From: Bacillus sp. 165
Lineage (GTDB): Bacteria; Bacillota; Bacilli; Bacillales; Bacillaceae_G
Reading direction: 5' to 3'
Length of the DNA stretch: 58,941 nucleotides
Assembly: GCF_017742235.1 (NCBI RefSeq)
Contig: NZ_JAGHKQ010000015.1
Span: 1-58,941 of the forward strand
In this document: positions 58,078-58,941 of the stretch, piece by piece
Layout: each line of letters begins with the position of its first letter
How positions within the stretch are numbered: the first letter of the stretch is position 1
The notes under the pieces: generated by a model
Database searches by the model: none
Told to the model about the DNA's origin: nothing
What the model saw: only the letters and a program-made list of their open reading frames with translations
Made by a program: the position numbers and the translations under genes

Positions 58078-58296
58078 ATGTTAGGGTTTTTAGTCAATGA
58101 AAAAGAAATTAAGGAACTAGAATATCTGTTAAAGCGAGAAATGGATGAAATACTCTTTGATTTTGATGACAATAGAATTGATTACGTAGTAAAGCATGCA
58201 ATGGAAGAACGATATAAGATTCTATTCCGACTATTTAAGCGGGTTGCAGCTCCAGCAGAATGCTCGCGTTATATGAGAAAAGCTATACATAAATAG
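58078..58296 (+). CDS. Small conserved-looking protein of unknown function
   Basis: 72 residues, acidic N-terminal half and basic C-terminal half, probably all helical, with no signal or membrane segment. I do not recognise the family. A strong GAGGTGAAGAG site and the position between pdaB and an rRNA operon argue that it is real. Its last 26 codons are duplicated downstream (58563-58643). Confidence 0.7.
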   Translation: MLGFLVNEKEIKELEYLLKREMDEILFDFDDNRIDYVVKHAMEERYKILFRLFKRVAAPAECSRYMRKAIHK

Positions 58297-58333
58297 AAGA
58301 GCATAAAAAACATAGAAAGTTTTTAAATAGGTG

Positions 58334-58363
58334 TTGACGTTATAAGTAGATATATGATAAATT
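58334..58363 (+). promoter_or_regulatory. rrn promoter P1, first copy
   Basis: TTGACG (58334-58339), 18-bp spacer ending TGA, then TAAATT (58358-58363): an extended -10 promoter. Confidence 0.7.
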
Positions 58364-58413
58364 AATATTCGTCGCTGATAGTTAATGAAAACGAACAGTG
58401 ATTAAAAAACTTG

Positions 58414-58443
58414 TTGACATCTTATATATACAAATGATAAGAT
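58414..58443 (+). promoter_or_regulatory. rrn promoter P2, first copy
   Basis: TTGACA (58414-58419), 18-bp spacer ending TGA, then TAAGAT (58438-58443). Same design as P1, 80 bp downstream. A boxA-like GTTCTTTGAAAAC follows at 58471-58483. Confidence 0.75.
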
Positions 58444-58533
58444 GATGAAGTCGCCTTGAGTGACACCTTAGTTCTTTGAAAACTGAACAAAACAAGAAAC
58501 AAACGTCAAGTTTTAAATGAGCAAGTCAAACAC

Positions 58534-58562
58534 TTTTATGGAGAGTTTGATCCTGGCTCAGG
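58534..58562 (+). other. 5' fragment of 16S rRNA in repeat copy 1
   Basis: Holds TTTTATGGAGAGTTTGATCC and TGGCTCAGG, the start of 16S rRNA, then breaks off into the small-gene sequence. It cannot form a functional rRNA. Confidence 0.9.
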
Positions 58563-58643
58563 AAGATTCTATTCCGACTATTTAAGCGGGTTGCAGCTCC
58601 AGCAGAATGCTCGCGTTATATGAGAAAAGCTATACATAAATAG
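58563..58643 (+). pseudogene. Duplicated 3' end of the small unknown gene
   Basis: The last 26 codons (KILFRLFKRVAAPAEC and on to the stop) without start codon or ribosome binding site, preceded by 16S sequence. Confidence 0.9.
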
Positions 58644-58680
58644 AAGAGCATAAAAAACATAGAAAGTTTTTAAATAGGTG

Positions 58681-58710
58681 TTGACGTTATAAGTAGATAT
58701 ATGATAAATT
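58681..58710 (+). promoter_or_regulatory. rrn promoter P1, second copy
   Basis: Identical to 58334-58363, shifted by 347 bp. Confidence 0.7.
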
Positions 58711-58760
58711 AATATTCGTCGCTGATAGTTAATGAAAACGAACAGTGATTAAAAAACTTG

Positions 58761-58790
58761 TTGACATCTTATATATACAAATGATAAGAT
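58761..58790 (+). promoter_or_regulatory. rrn promoter P2, second copy
   Basis: Identical to 58414-58443. The boxA-like element recurs near 58818-58830. This copy lies directly before the continuous 16S gene. Confidence 0.75.
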
Positions 58791-58880
58791 GATGAAGTCG
58801 CCTTGAGTGACACCTTAGTTCTTTGAAAACTGAACAAAACAAGAAACAAACGTCAAGTTTTAAATGAGCAAGTCAAACAC

Positions 58881-58941
58881 TTTTATGGAGAGTTTGATCC
58901 TGGCTCAGGACGAACGCTGGCGGCGTGCCTAATACATGCAA
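58881..58941 (+). rRNA. rrs: 16S ribosomal RNA, 5' end (partial)
   Basis: Begins near TTTTATGGAGAGTTTGATCC and includes the universal primer-site region GCTCAGGACGAACGCTGGCGG, then AATACATGCAA. It runs off the end of the window. Confidence 0.97.

Larger units (their letters stand above)
58216..58562. repeat. 347-bp tandem repeat, copy 1
   Basis: Begins in the AAG codon of KILFRLFK in the small gene and runs through both rrn promoters, the leader and the first 16S bases to CTCAGG. Copy 2 follows directly at 58563-58909 with no mismatch that I could find; one base (A) is shared at the junction. Confidence 0.93.
58563..58909. repeat. 347-bp tandem repeat, copy 2
   Basis: Exact second copy of 58216-58562. 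It continues into the intact 16S sequence (CGAACGCTGGCGG), unlike copy 1. Confidence 0.93.

Overview
This is a typical low-GC Firmicute chromosome segment. Gene content, order and protein sequences place it in Bacillus, and the proteins read like the B. cereus group or a near relative. That placement rests on remembered family sequences, not a database search, so the species is left open. Spore-formation genes (sigH, cwlD, gerD, kbaA, pdaB), the McsA/McsB/ClpC arginine-phosphorylation system and the order ctsR ... rpoBC ... S10/spc/alpha ... cwlD support it. Nearly every gene is on the + strand; only gerD and pdaB are on the - strand. No tRNA, insertion sequence, prophage or CRISPR was seen.

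Layout. 1-4975: CtsR-controlled stress operon ctsR-mcsA-mcsB-clpC. 5042-9909: radA, disA (c-di-AMP synthase), the PIN-TRAM membrane protein gene yacL, and the isoprenoid genes ispD-ispF. 10063-16354: gltX, then a cysteine T-box leader controlling cysE-cysS-mrnC-rlmB-rae1, then sigH. 16494-20237: rpmG, secE, nusG, rplK, rplA, and the L10-leader-controlled rplJ-rplL. 20285-28387: a methyltransferase gene, rpoB and rpoC. 28502-33429: str operon (L7Ae-like protein, S12, S7, EF-G, EF-Tu). 33517-48600: the long S10-spc-alpha ribosomal supercluster with secY, adk, map, infA and rpoA. 48778-53061: ECF transporter module ecfA1-ecfA2-ecfT, truA, and rplM-rpsI behind an L13-type leader. 53310-58296: sporulation and germination block (DUF2521 gene, cwlD, salA, gerD, kbaA, pdaB, a small unknown gene). 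58334-58941: rRNA operon promoters and the first bases of 16S rRNA.

The genes form a housekeeping core: protein quality control, genome-integrity signalling, translation and transcription machinery, protein export, vitamin uptake, and a short sporulation module. Regulation visible in the DNA includes a CtsR operator, a T-box, L10 and L13 leaders, a pair of look-alike leader hairpins before rplK and rplA, tandem S10 promoters, and likely sigma-E and sigma-G sites.

The clearest anomaly is at the right end. A 347-bp segment carrying the 3' end of the small unknown gene, both rrn promoters, the rRNA leader and the first ~29 bases of 16S rRNA appears twice in perfect tandem. It may be a real promoter duplication or an assembly artefact at a contig end next to a repeated rRNA operon. 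I found no novel defence or metabolic system; the remaining observations are regulatory details in otherwise well-known operons.
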